Shown here: positions 44,706 to 55,100 of the stretch, piece by piece | How positions within the stretch are numbered: position 1 is the first letter of the stretch | Layout of the letters: each line of letters opens with the position of its first letter | Origin: Agarophyton chilense | Taxonomy: Eukaryota; Rhodophyta; Florideophyceae; Gracilariales; Gracilariaceae | NCBI GenBank assembly: GCA_030374765.1 | Contig: JARGXX010000088.1 | Coordinates: forward strand, 2,232,001-2,296,000 | Direction: 5' to 3' | Length of the DNA: 64,000 nucleotides | The notes under the pieces: model-generated | Told to the model about the DNA's origin: nothing | Seen by the model: only the letters and a program-made list of their open reading frames with translations | Database searches by the model: none | Program-made: the position numbers and the translations under genes

Positions 44706-45230
44706 TATAAAAGCCACCCGTCCCATCCCGCCCCCTGCTTTCGTCTCGATCCCATCAAATGACCAACCCCCCTCCCCCCCCCTACCTCAAAGACAGGATT
44801 AGCAAATCCCTTCAGGTTTCACACATAGTCAACGCTGCTGGCTAGTGGTACGTATTTCGTTCTTCTCGCGTGTATTTCGACGCGTCGCCACAATGAATCG
44901 TGCACTAACCACCGCCTCCTTTTCCTTCTTTGTGCAGAAGTAGGGCGTAACAAGTCACTGGGACCATCGGTCTCCAGGGGTAGCGGAGCTTGGACGCCAC
45001 CAGGGGCTGATCAAAAAGCAGAGGGAACATGAAAGGGCTCGAGATCAGCGCCTGTCGATAGTCCCAAGAAGCAGTGCCCTCTGTACACCTCTGAGGTTGG
45101 GTGTGTAGGGGGTACTGTCCGCTACCCGGCGACTCTTTTGTAGTTGCTTGACGCAGGCTGTCGACAGGATGGGCTAAAAAGCATTACATAAAGAAGGTAA
45201 GTCACAAAGATAGGTTCTCATTTTCAAGCT
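44706..45230 (+). ncRNA. Possible TATA-driven, spliced non-coding transcript
   Basis: A TATAAAAG box stands at 44706-44713. About 135 bp on, a textbook intron is visible at 44848-44937: GTACGT donor, CACTAAC branch-like site near 44903, a pyrimidine tract and a GTGCAG acceptor. Exon 1 holds only a 28-codon frame (44759-44845) that stops just before the donor. Exon 2 (from 44938) has no long frame and several short self-complementary phrases. It does not match U1, U2, U4, U6, SRP or RNase P RNA as far as can be judged by eye. It could instead be a 5' UTR of an unseen gene. The 3' end given is arbitrary. Confidence 0.35.
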
Positions 45231-45671
45231 GCAAACTTTCGACTCGACCTAGAACTGGAATTATGAATAAACTTTGTGTCTATCGGCTAGGATCTACATG
45301 CGTTCCGTGTTCCCCAGCATCCTCCCTGGTAGTGCGCTCATTCGTTGCACCATTGGCGCATTCGTCTCTGGTGAAACTTGTACTTCCTTTTTCAGAAACA
45401 TCTTCCAACACAATTCTGAGAGAAAGCTCATTTCAATATACAAAGTTGGACCCCGACGTCTGAGTAGTTCTCCAAGATTCGAGAGATAACGTTCCATAGT
45501 TCGCTCAAGAGCCTTCGAGTAATGGTTGGCTAATCGGCATCACACTATCTATGTGTTCTGGCATTTGTGATAACTCTAAACTCAACTCAAGACGCGATGA
45601 CATTGGGTCGAGTTATTGCGGTCAACACTGCGTCGTTTCCTGGCGTAGAATCATCAACGAGACTCGTGGTC
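45231..45671. other. Downstream region of the membrane-protein gene
   Basis: It holds only short frames (for example a 67-residue reverse one at 45294-45497) without recognisable features. It probably includes the 3' UTR of the reverse-strand gene ending at 45672. Confidence 0.35.
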
Positions 45672-48600
45672 TCACGCGCCACGTTGCCGGCCGGCTCGGG
45701 CCTTTCCTCCAACTTCAGCTGCTTCACCATCTGGGGTTGGATCTTCCTCAGAGGAGCCCGATTCTAAAACATCATTGAGCGATGCACCTGTTTGTGTCGA
45801 GGATGTTTTCACAGCTTCCTCTGCAATTATTGAGGATGCCTCTGGAGCCCTCTCAGTATTCAACCACACTTGGCTCGTAGATACATCATCCCCAGTCTGA
45901 ACGTCATCTGTAAACGGTTGTGGAGGCTCAACTGTATCAACCGTGTTACTTTGTGCAGCAGTTTTCAACTCAGAATCGTCACCCATAGATAATCTTGTGC
46001 ATGTGGGGAGGCGTTCAGAGACCTTAACGGCAGAAGAGCCTTCATCCGTTGTTCCAGGACCATCGAACGTGACAACACCCGTTGCATCCTCTGCTAATTC
46101 CCCCTCTTCTTCGCGTTGATTTTCTTCATGGCCTATTTGGATAGTTTCGATATCGTGCCCGCTGTCATCATTCACAACTGCGAAATCCACCGTATTTGCA
46201 CCGCCTGTTTCTTTCACTTCTAGTCTTCGGCGCGGATGAGACGTGACATCGGAGCCTCCTAGAGGTGTAGTTTCTGTTGAATACACTATACCACTTTCCA
46301 TATCATCCCCAGCAACGGGGGCGGGTTCACGCAAAACAGCAGTCACCACCGCAGCATTTGATTCCGTAGTATCCGCACATTCAAACAATGGCTGCGCTGA
46401 TGGTGGCTGCGCTGATTGTCCTTCGGGGATTCTAACACCAGCTGCCCTGATCTCGCAAACAACAGCGCCGCCTGTATCATTCGCCTCTCCACCCCTTTCG
46501 ACGCTATCATCGGTCTCCCACACTTGTACGCTATCCTGAATATTTCCAGCCCCTTCAACATCTATGTCTGCTGCCATCCCTTCCACTTCCGAAGTTTTAA
46601 TTACAGGCTCTGAATCGAAAGCACATTTAGACTCGACGGATGATTGCTCTGCCATTTCTAAACAATGATTACCATTCGAAGTTGGACCTTCATGCTCATT
46701 GAAATCTGCAGACACGTATGTACCCAAATCCTGAGGCATTCCGACATTGGGGACTAACACGGAATCAAACTCACTATTTCGTCCCGCACATTCGTTCACA
46801 TGGAAAGGAAGTTCAGCTGCTGAGGATGGCGCGGACTCAAGCTTGTCGCTACTATTTGCCAATTGTCCATATCGTTTCTGTTCTGTGTCAACGGCATCAG
46901 TTAACCCGTAATTTTCCTTCAGCTTTTCGCTTGAGGAAGAAGTCACCGTAACATTTTCTTGAGCATCTAATCCACCGACTATTTTGTCCGCGGAATGGAT
47001 TTCAAATTCCATGGACATTACATTTTCGTTCGCTGATTCAATTGGTTCTCTGAGTAATAGAGATTTCATACAAACGAGTGCTCCTCTTTCTCTCCCTGTT
47101 TCACTTGGCTCCGTATCTTTCGAACAGGGGACTGTGGTCATCAGTGTAGCGCTTTCGAGTTGAACGATGTCTTCTCCGTCAGCGCCCAAGTCCTGTTCTG
47201 GTGAGGCGTGGGTATCCAGAACAGGAGCTGAATATTCATATTGCAGAATGCTGGCAACTGCCATTCCTTCTGATGTCGGAGCACTGTCTTCGACCTTCAA
47301 ATCCCCGGCGGATACTGCATTGAGCCCACTGTACTTCTCACAATCGGGATCATTCTGCAGGGGACTTTCTGCCTCCCAAACGCAAGCAACGACCTCGTCG
47401 TCTGGGTTTCCTTCAAAGTTTGGAAAACGTGGCGCTTCTTCGGCTGGAGTTTCTGAAACCCCGGCACACAGCTGAACGACAGAAAACACTGCTCTTGATG
47501 CAGGCTTTTGTGCTTCGGATGCCACCATTTTCCCAACCTCATGCTCAGCAGAAGATTCCAGGTTCTCGTCTGTAGACTCATTTGTCGGCTGAATCCTATC
47601 AACATTTACAGATTCAATTGCCTCTGGCGATGTGTCCAGCACAGTCTCATGCGCATCAGTTCTGCCTTGAGAAACTTCGCTGCCTGAGTCTAGATGCTCT
47701 TCAACCGTATTCTCCCCCACGGTGCTTTCAAGGGGCTCGTTGTCATGTGAAAAATCCTCTCGTCGCTGTTCGAACCAGTCAATTGTTCCGTGGTTGATTC
47801 CGCTTTGTCTTTTTGGTGTATTTGTAATATCAATCCTACCGCCGGATTCAGCCTTGTTCCCCATCTCGGATTTGTCTACTCTCGAGGGCTCAGTATCAAA
47901 CCCCCCACCAGTCTCTGGAGCTGAATTTTTTTGAGATTGCTGACAGTTCTTGTCTTCTTCCCCAATGCTTTCAAGGACATTTGAGAGAACAATCGCAGCT
48001 TCTATGCCGTGATCATTATCTTCTTGCCCAAAATCTGTCGCAGAAGTGATGCCACTCGTTTGCGGGGATTCTGGCACTATTTCGATGCCTCTTGCGGACA
48101 CTGCGCGATTCTCGCTTCGAAGATCTTCGATTTCAGTCGTTCTCCGGTCCGCCATCATTACGTTCATGGGTTCGCTCATTGACTTTGTTTCAGTGCCAAG
48201 AACTTTTTCAGAATGGGCAAGAATCGCGCTTGAGATGGTTTCAGTTGCTTTTGCTTTTTCCACCGAATGAAGTTCAAGCTCTTTCCCATTATCGACGGTC
48301 GCAGCGTCTTCAAAACCACTGCCGGCCTCTAAATGCGATTGTACGTTTTCGGGATGTTGAACGTTCTCATTTTCGACAGCTTCATCTTCACGAGCTACTT
48401 CTGACATTTCCCTGTGAAAACTTCTTGCAGTGTGGGTCCGAGTTGGTGCCTTCGCTGTCGAAGCAGAGTGCTCGTTAGAATTTGGCTTGAATTCAATGTC
48501 CGCTTCAATCAGCTTCCGTCCAGCTTGGCTACTTTCGTCTGCACTAAGATCAGATTCAGCAAGCTTAGAATCGTCTGTTAAAGTGACTAGTTCAGCCACG

Positions 48601-50507
48601 GCCTCTGAGTTCACAACTGGCAAGCCACCTTCATGGGCTGCAGGGGTTGTGGTTGACCCAGAACCCCCCAATTCTGTAAGATACTCATCGCCATGGACTC
48701 TGTCTACCACCTTCCCGTCGGATTGAATATCATATTCAGGGGAAGTTTCATTTCTGTGGAAAGTCGGTGGAGCTCCAGAATTACTAGATTGCACTTCCAG
48801 TGCGTCGGACTGGAGCTTCACTGCTTCGGCGTTCTCTACTTTCTGTTCATCGATTGCGTTTGTGCTTTCAACGATGACGCAGCACAGCCCAGGACTGCCA
48901 TCCGTCACGCTACCATTGGTATCATTGAGGGTGACGAGACCATGTTCCAAAGATGACAATAGGGTCGTAGAATCTGCCTGAACGAACTCTGGGGCTTTCG
49001 TGATAGGTTCCGACAAAATTATAGGACCTTCGTCGGTCGAAACTGGATCTTCGGCAATGGCCTTGTGTTCTGGTTCAATATCGGGCCCGGTCGAGCCGCT
49101 TGGCTCAGTTTTTACGTCCAATAAGATCTCCTCCTGGAGTTGATTTGGCGTCGGACTGCCACCTTCAACTGCACCCGTAGGTTCGATATCAGATCCACGC
49201 TCTCTGTCTGTTCCACTCTCACGAGGCTGTTGACTATTCATAAAACTCGTGTCTTGTGAGGATTTATCGGCTGGTGGTACAAGATCACCCGGAATCGTAG
49301 TCTCAGTTGTAGATGAAGCATCTACTTTTTTCGCAGTAATGGCTGTGTGAATCGGTTCCTCAGTCTGATGTGATTCAAATGATTTGGTATAGCTTTCTGG
49401 TAGGACTTCCGTTTCGTGTTTGATATTGTTTTGATGTTCCAGTTCTTTTGCGAGCTCAGCCTGTTCGATGGTGCCTCCCACATCGGCGTAAGCGCTGTCG
49501 ACTTTGATGTCAGATTGATCATGAGAAGCGTTCCTTTGTTCTGCTACGATGCAAGTCCCATGAGCAGAATGCGCTTGTGCATCGACGCTACATTCGGTCG
49601 GTTGGACGGACATTCCACCGGAAAATAATTGTTGATGGTTGGAATCAACAACTCCGGCGCCCAAAGTTGATGGCGGATGTGCAAACTCGGAATGAGGTTC
49701 GCTGGTGGATATATGTTCAAGTTGGGGTGAGCGGCTCTCTCGTGAGAACATGCGAGGGGCAAGCGATGGTGGGCGCTTTGAGTGCAAATAATGTCCCGAA
49801 GGTGACTGAGAAGCGATTTGTGGTTTTAGGTGCGAAGCAGGGCGATTTGAGGGTGGTACATGGGGAAAATCTTGACGAAATGCATTTGTTGCATTGGCAG
49901 ACTGTGCTGTGAACGTCGGTTGGTGGTCTCGATATGAAGGAAGAGAAGGGTGGGCTGGGTGTGCGGTAGAATTGGTTTCGTCATGCTCCTCTACAATAGT
50001 GGACAAAGGTGGGCGGTTTGCGCTAGGCAAAGATGGCTGTGCTCTGTTGGTGTGATCCGGTGCAAAGGTATCATACGAGGCGGACTGTATAGAAAAGGGA
50101 GATGGATGATTTAAGAGATTTTCATCATGATAACCATCAAATTTCCTGACACACAGGCCATAAATGACTAAGCCAACAGAAATGGAAAGAAAGGCAATGG
50201 GAACAAGCTTGAGCATCCATCCCTCTCTCGCAAAGCAAGAGGCGGAGACAAGCGAGGAAGTCTGGGCACAGGCGGTTGGAAAATGGGCGGCACATGCGTC
50301 AATATCACAGTGGGAACAAGAAATGACGGAGAAGGAAATGGCTTCAGGAGATACACATTCTGTTCGGCCTTGCGCTCCAACGGTGTAACAGCAGTCGCAC
50401 TGACAGTTGTTGTCCAGAAGGCGTGTGGGAAAGCGAGGACGTACGGCAGTAGCCCGGCAGAGAACAACAAGGACGACGAACAGTACAAGGCTGCGTTGAG
50501 CGCACAT
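45672..50507 (-). CDS. One-pass membrane protein with Cys-rich ectodomain and very long acidic tail
   Basis: Not recognised as a known family. From ATG 50507 the product has 1611 residues; the frame extends 31 codons up but only from a GTG. Residues 3-21 (AQRSLVLFVVLVVLCRATA) form a typical signal peptide. Residues 30-95 hold about ten cysteines, often paired (CQCDCC, CSHCD), suggesting a small disulphide-rich extracellular or lumenal domain. A transmembrane helix follows at about 98-120 (LVPIAFLSISVGLVIYGLCV, then RK). The remaining roughly 1490 residues are Glu/Ser/Thr-rich, low in hydrophobics and probably disordered. The layout is that of a type I receptor or tether. It diverges from the DUF4079 gene. 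Confidence 0.75.
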   Translation of the reverse strand: MCAQRSLVLFVVLVVLCRATAVRPRFPTRLLDNNCQCDCCYTVGAQGRTECVSPEAISFSVISCSHCDIDACAAHFPTACAQTSSLVSASCFAREGWMLKLVPIAFLSISVGLVIYGLCVRKFDGYHDENLLNHPSPFSIQSASYDTFAPDHTNRAQPSLPSANRPPLSTIVEEHDETNSTAHPAHPSLPSYRDHQPTFTAQSANATNAFRQDFPHVPPSNRPASHLKPQIASQSPSGHYLHSKRPPSLAPRMFSRESRSPQLEHISTSEPHSEFAHPPSTLGAGVVDSNHQQLFSGGMSVQPTECSVDAQAHSAHGTCIVAEQRNASHDQSDIKVDSAYADVGGTIEQAELAKELEHQNNIKHETEVLPESYTKSFESHQTEEPIHTAITAKKVDASSTTETTIPGDLVPPADKSSQDTSFMNSQQPRESGTDRERGSDIEPTGAVEGGSPTPNQLQEEILLDVKTEPSGSTGPDIEPEHKAIAEDPVSTDEGPIILSEPITKAPEFVQADSTTLLSSLEHGLVTLNDTNGSVTDGSPGLCCVIVESTNAIDEQKVENAEAVKLQSDALEVQSSNSGAPPTFHRNETSPEYDIQSDGKVVDRVHGDEYLTELGGSGSTTTPAAHEGGLPVVNSEAVAELVTLTDDSKLAESDLSADESSQAGRKLIEADIEFKPNSNEHSASTAKAPTRTHTARSFHREMSEVAREDEAVENENVQHPENVQSHLEAGSGFEDAATVDNGKELELHSVEKAKATETISSAILAHSEKVLGTETKSMSEPMNVMMADRRTTEIEDLRSENRAVSARGIEIVPESPQTSGITSATDFGQEDNDHGIEAAIVLSNVLESIGEEDKNCQQSQKNSAPETGGGFDTEPSRVDKSEMGNKAESGGRIDITNTPKRQSGINHGTIDWFEQRREDFSHDNEPLESTVGENTVEEHLDSGSEVSQGRTDAHETVLDTSPEAIESVNVDRIQPTNESTDENLESSAEHEVGKMVASEAQKPASRAVFSVVQLCAGVSETPAEEAPRFPNFEGNPDDEVVACVWEAESPLQNDPDCEKYSGLNAVSAGDLKVEDSAPTSEGMAVASILQYEYSAPVLDTHASPEQDLGADGEDIVQLESATLMTTVPCSKDTEPSETGRERGALVCMKSLLLREPIESANENVMSMEFEIHSADKIVGGLDAQENVTVTSSSSEKLKENYGLTDAVDTEQKRYGQLANSSDKLESAPSSAAELPFHVNECAGRNSEFDSVLVPNVGMPQDLGTYVSADFNEHEGPTSNGNHCLEMAEQSSVESKCAFDSEPVIKTSEVEGMAADIDVEGAGNIQDSVQVWETDDSVERGGEANDTGGAVVCEIRAAGVRIPEGQSAQPPSAQPLFECADTTESNAAVVTAVLREPAPVAGDDMESGIVYSTETTPLGGSDVTSHPRRRLEVKETGGANTVDFAVVNDDSGHDIETIQIGHEENQREEEGELAEDATGVVTFDGPGTTDEGSSAVKVSERLPTCTRLSMGDDSELKTAAQSNTVDTVEPPQPFTDDVQTGDDVSTSQVWLNTERAPEASSIIAEEAVKTSSTQTGASLNDVLESGSSEEDPTPDGEAAEVGGKARAGRQRGA

Positions 50508-51253
50508 ACTGAATAGATGTGGACAAAAGGTGAAGACACATTCACAACGAAGCCAAGCACTTCGGGCGACGCTCTGAAAGCGAGGCAAGTTACGAAGCAC
50601 GAACGGGTGAACGGTTGAAAAGCACGTCGCAGCGTCTCACCAGCAATACTCACACAAGCCAATGTCACCGCAAGGAGAGGCGCGTCGTACGTACGCAACG
50701 TATCAGCGTCTGGCGCGGGTCGGTCTCGATGTGATAAGAGTAAAGTAGATACGCTCAAGCGTTCATCCGTCGGCGGCGGCAGAGCGCACCTGGAGGGCAG
50801 CTCAAGACGAATGCCGCCGGGTGGCGTCATCGGACGTGATTGGTCAGCGTCACCGTGACGTCGTCACGGGCACGTGCCGGCGACGGGCACCGCAGCTTCC
50901 AGCGCAAAGGGCCACCGCGCCACCGCGCGCGGCGCCGAGAGCGCGTCACGCGGAGGCGGGATGCAATCTCAACGGCATTTTTACGCTCGACGATTCCGCG
51001 GCGAACAAATGCGCAGCGAAGAAGTGCGCGAGTGTGGCAGCCGAAAAGCTTACACATGCCATATCTAATACCAAGCTATCTATGCAATGTGTTACTGTAC
51101 GTACTGTAAGATATACTCTCTCGCATCTGAGCTTTGAGATTGGCGCGGTGCCTTACCGATGACGATGAGATCGCTTGCACCTCTTGGTTTGTTTGACACA
51201 CTCGCTTTTCTTCTGTGCATAACATCCGCCTCACCTTGCTTAAAGTTGTTGCC
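50508..51253. promoter_or_regulatory. Divergent promoter region with nested palindromic sites
   Basis: The 746-bp gap separates two divergent genes. Within 50839-50876 lie an inverted CCAAT box (ATTGG, 50839-50843), an ATF/CREB-like core inside the inverted repeat CGTGACG-T-CGTCACG (50854-50868), and a perfect CACGTG G-box/E-box (50871-50876). Clustered CCAAT, TGACGTC and CACGTG elements are typical of algal and plant promoters, including light-regulated ones. Binding is inferred, not shown. Confidence 0.55.
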
Positions 51254-51910
51254 ATGCACGCCGCGTTCATTCCTGCTGCGCGCACGCCGCTTTCGCTTGT
51301 GCGTGCTGCTCGCCCGATTGGGTGTCACCGACGTCCAAATGTTGCGCGTACGCCGCCGCCGCGCATGTTGCTTGATCCCAATCTGCCGGCTTCCTATCTG
51401 CCAGCGCACCTTCTGGCCGTCAACCCCGCCTGGCTTACCAAAGTGGCTGACGCCTTCGCCACACTCAACTTGCCAAAGCCGGTCATTGAGTGGGGTCATC
51501 CCGCCTTGATGACCTTCATGGTGCTCGGCATGGGCGCGCCTGGCGCCTACATCGGCTGGACCGGTCGTCTCAACCAAGACAAACGAAAGGGTGTTGAGCA
51601 GAAAAAGTTGCACGAAAACATTATGCTCGCCTTCTTTCTGCTCGCTTTCATGGGTGGTACGGGCGGTACCCTGTCCGTCGCAATGCAAGGCTATGACATA
51701 TGGCAATCGCCCCATTTTGTATCTGCCGCCATTGTTCTGGCCATGTTGACCCTCAATTCGCTCTTAGCTTACACCGGTTTCACTATTGGCAACGACGGCA
51801 GTCCCAAGGGTCGTTTACAGGGACGAAAGCTTCATGCATACTTTGGCATAGCCACCATGGCTGCTTTTCTAGTCCATGGCGTTCTTGGTGCTCTCATTCT
51901 ACTCGCCTAA
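51254..51910 (+). CDS. DUF4079-type membrane protein, probably plastid
   Basis: The 218-residue product begins at ATG 51254; an upstream in-frame GTG at 51215 is unlikely. Residues 1-35 are basic and Ala/Pro/Arg-rich without acids, like a plastid transit peptide. Four hydrophobic helices follow, at about 80-100 (HPALMTFMVLGMGAPGAYIGW), 125-150, 163-183 and 192-217, with histidines at helix starts (GHPAL, KLHEN, SPHF, KLHAYFG). This resembles DUF4079 proteins of cyanobacteria and plastids, whose function is not established; the histidines could hold haem. Single exon. It converges on PDS5 with 222 bp between stops. Confidence 0.7.
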   Translation: MHAAFIPAARTPLSLVRAARPIGCHRRPNVARTPPPRMLLDPNLPASYLPAHLLAVNPAWLTKVADAFATLNLPKPVIEWGHPALMTFMVLGMGAPGAYIGWTGRLNQDKRKGVEQKKLHENIMLAFFLLAFMGGTGGTLSVAMQGYDIWQSPHFVSAAIVLAMLTLNSLLAYTGFTIGNDGSPKGRLQGRKLHAYFGIATMAAFLVHGVLGALILLA

Positions 51911-52132
51911 ATCCGCAAAACCAACCGTGCCGCATATTCCACACTAAGCATCTCTCGCTCTACATCCTTGCAAAGCCGGCCACTGGTGCTGCACCCTCGC
52001 CCATTCTTCCGCTGCACGCTACGATTTTCATCCCCGCTTAAAACTTGACTGTCATGTCTCAGAGGAAGCGCGCACACACACCAAGCGTAAACGCATATTT
52101 CATAAAACAGCTCTTACCATCATAAATTCTTG

Positions 52133-55100
52133 CTATAGTCTTCGATTGCGAGCGCTTCGACGAACTACCACTTGAGCTTGTTTTCTATTAACACTCGTCT
52201 TGCTCTTCACCCCTTTCCTTCCTCGCTTGCGAGTAGACACACGTTGTACACGCCCATCGCTTTCATCACCTTTTGTCTCCCTAGCATTCCCATTTGTTCC
52301 ATCCTCGTTTTTTTCACTGCTTTCTCGCAAGTCCTCTTGCTCTTCATCACCATTCATATTTTTCGCCACAGCATCTATTTCATTTTTTGTGTGCTCACCG
52401 GGACTCAACATTGCTGCTCCTAACTTTTCTCTTACTTTTCTTCTTCGCTTTTCCGATTTTTCTTCTTCATCAACCGCGTCAGCCACATCTTGTACATCAG
52501 CAAGTTCGGCAATATCCGATAAAGCATCATCCATCTCTGCTGAACCTCGCTTTCTACCACGAGACCTGCTTTTGGATATCCGCACCGGTGTCACATTCTT
52601 CATATTGCCTGCTCTTTGCTCTTCTGCAAGTCTAGTGTATTCTACCAGTTGGCCGTCCAACTCTTCAGAGTTTTGTTTTATTCCCCGCGAGCCCCTTTTG
52701 GATATTCGCAACGGCGTGATTTCCTTCTCCTTTCCACCGTCCTTCCGCTCTTTATCTCCAGTTCTTTGTTTCGCTGTAGAGGTGTTAGCTTCTGCTTGTC
52801 TACTATCCACCTCCTCAGAGCTTCGCTTTCTTCCCCGCAGGCTTCGCAAAGGCGTGGCTTCTTTCGTTTTCTTCATGCCCTCGGGGACCTCCGCTTTATC
52901 CACATCCATATCGCTGTCATCGACCTTTGCAAGTCGGTCGAACAATTTCTTTTCATTACCGTCTGGTTTGGATTTTGAAACACGTGAGCGACGTCTCTTC
53001 GAACGCCCCGTGCTCGGGACACTAGAAGCCTTCACATCGGATATCAAATTCCCTGGCGTGTTCCTTGTCGACTCCACAACATCTTTATCATCCAGCTTCC
53101 TCGCAAGCTCCACCAATGAGGGTCTCATCACATCAGTAGCCTTCATTCTGCTATCTACAGTTTTAAACATGTCCATGGGCAACGCCACCCGCCCAGGGTA
53201 ATCAGACAAGTTCCACTTTCGCCCAGATTGTTTCTTTCTGAGAATTCCTCCCGCGATTCGCGAAAGCTCAATTACATATTCGGTTCCCTGATTATCATCC
53301 CGATCCGAAGCGACTTGAGCAATTGAAAGGCATTCGATATACTCATTCAATATACCAGCATGTTCGTTCGACTCCAACAAGCGATCAAGAAATAATTCCA
53401 AGCACTTCTGAGACTCAATAAAGCCTGCTTCCTGGTCTATTTGAACACCCGGGAAATGAGCCAACACCCATATCAATTCAGGCACAGCAGACTCTGGAAG
53501 GAGTTGTAAGTTGGCCGACTTTCCAGTCTGCCTCGCATGATTGTATAATCTTCGCCTGCGTCGAAAAATAGCAGTAAGAAGCATTCTGGCTTGAGAAAGG
53601 TTCTCCATTACGGGTTCTACGGCCATTAAGGCTAGAGCCACCGACCACCTAAGTTGTAATCTTTTTCTCAAAATGCTGTTAAACACACTCTTTGCAAAAG
53701 AAAGACGCACAGTAGAACTTGGATCTTGCGCAAGGAGCAAGGTCGATATGAATACATGTGGGGTAATCTTTCGGAAAAACCGCGCTTGTCTCGACAAATA
53801 CAATATCCCACGCCCTGCGTATAATCTGCACACCGCAAATACTGCTTTAAGAGAAGGACTGGCGTCCAAAACGTGTTTTGGAAGCTCCTCATCATCATCT
53901 TTTTTCACGACATTCGTCTCACTTTGTGACTGGATCTCAATATCGTCGTCCGGAGTTTCTTCTTTCGTTTGATTTGCAATCGAAAACACATCGCCCTGAG
54001 TGTCGTCACATATTCTCATCAATATATCGATGACTGCTATAGATTCTTCATCATCTTGGAAAGCTAAAGTATACACGAGCAGCTTTACCGCTCTTTGTAC
54101 GAGCTCTGCTGTGCACAGTGATCTCCTGTCTAGCATCTCAGCCGCCAAAAGGCCCGTCTCAGGTCCGAAGATGTGGTTTTCGGACAGCGTCTTTTTCATT
54201 TCTTGTAGATCTGCTGTTAGAGTTTCATTCTCATCATCGGCGTCTTGAGCCGAGTGGATTACACCGTTCATTGTTCCACTCAACAATGCTCTTGAAAAAT
54301 CGAAGCACTCTAAAGCGCATGATTTGAAAGACGTTGGCGCATGCTTTGCAAGTTGAGAAAGGGAAGCGACTGGTGCAACAATAGCTTCGACTTTCCCGGT
54401 GAATGCGTCAAGTTTGGCAGCGAGGTCCTTCCCCAGTTTTCTTATCGCGTCAGAGTCATTTTTGTTTAAGTGAATGTATGCCCGGCACCCCCATTTGGAG
54501 AGCTTGCCTCCACGATCGGGGCGTATTAAAGTATCGGTCATCATATGCTTTTTAAGTTTTGCGAGCAACTCGTCATTTCCAGCCTCATGGCAACTCTGTG
54601 CGGGTAGTCTGCAGACCTGTCTCATTCCACATAGAATGACATCAGCAGATGAATCGGAAGCACCTAGCTCAACGTCGATCAGAGATCGAATTTCGTCAAC
54701 TTTGAAGCCAAGGACTTCACTGCAATCGGTTCCCACGATCTCAAGAAAACGGAGGATACCGGGCAAAATCCGTTTTCCGCTTTCGGTGACCATCTGAGTC
54801 ATGGATCCGTCCTCTTCGCAGTCGACCGAAGGAATGAAGCTCTCTCGCTTTGCAATGTCACACGCTGCAGCGAAGTACGACCCTGAAAACACTCCAGTGC
54901 AACAAATAGGGAATACATGTTCAGTGAAAAACACGCCTTCTACGGTTTTGGAACCCAATCTAGACACTACATCTTGCCTCGCATCGGCGACTTCCACGCA
55001 AGTGGACAGAGGGTGTACAGCCTTAAGAATCTTTTCAAATACCTTCAGATCCGCTGCGGTAGCGAAAGACATGCAATACTTCTGGCAGTACTCCAGAGTA

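Noticed and set aside
44780-44820. U6-like phrase (ACAGGATTAGCA) in exon 1 of the possible non-coding transcript
   Set aside because: Only a dozen bases resemble U6 and the rest does not fit; the upstream TATA and the intron also do not suit a U6 gene here.
50508-50600. Longer N-terminus for the membrane protein
   Set aside because: It begins with GTG and would bury the signal peptide. ATG 50507 is preferred.
50168-50830. 220-residue reverse frame near the promoter of the membrane protein
   Set aside because: It overlaps the true start in another frame and has no recognisable domain.
51092-51715. 207-residue reverse frame opposite the DUF4079 gene
   Set aside because: Composition is that of a shadow frame; the plus strand encodes a clear four-helix membrane protein.
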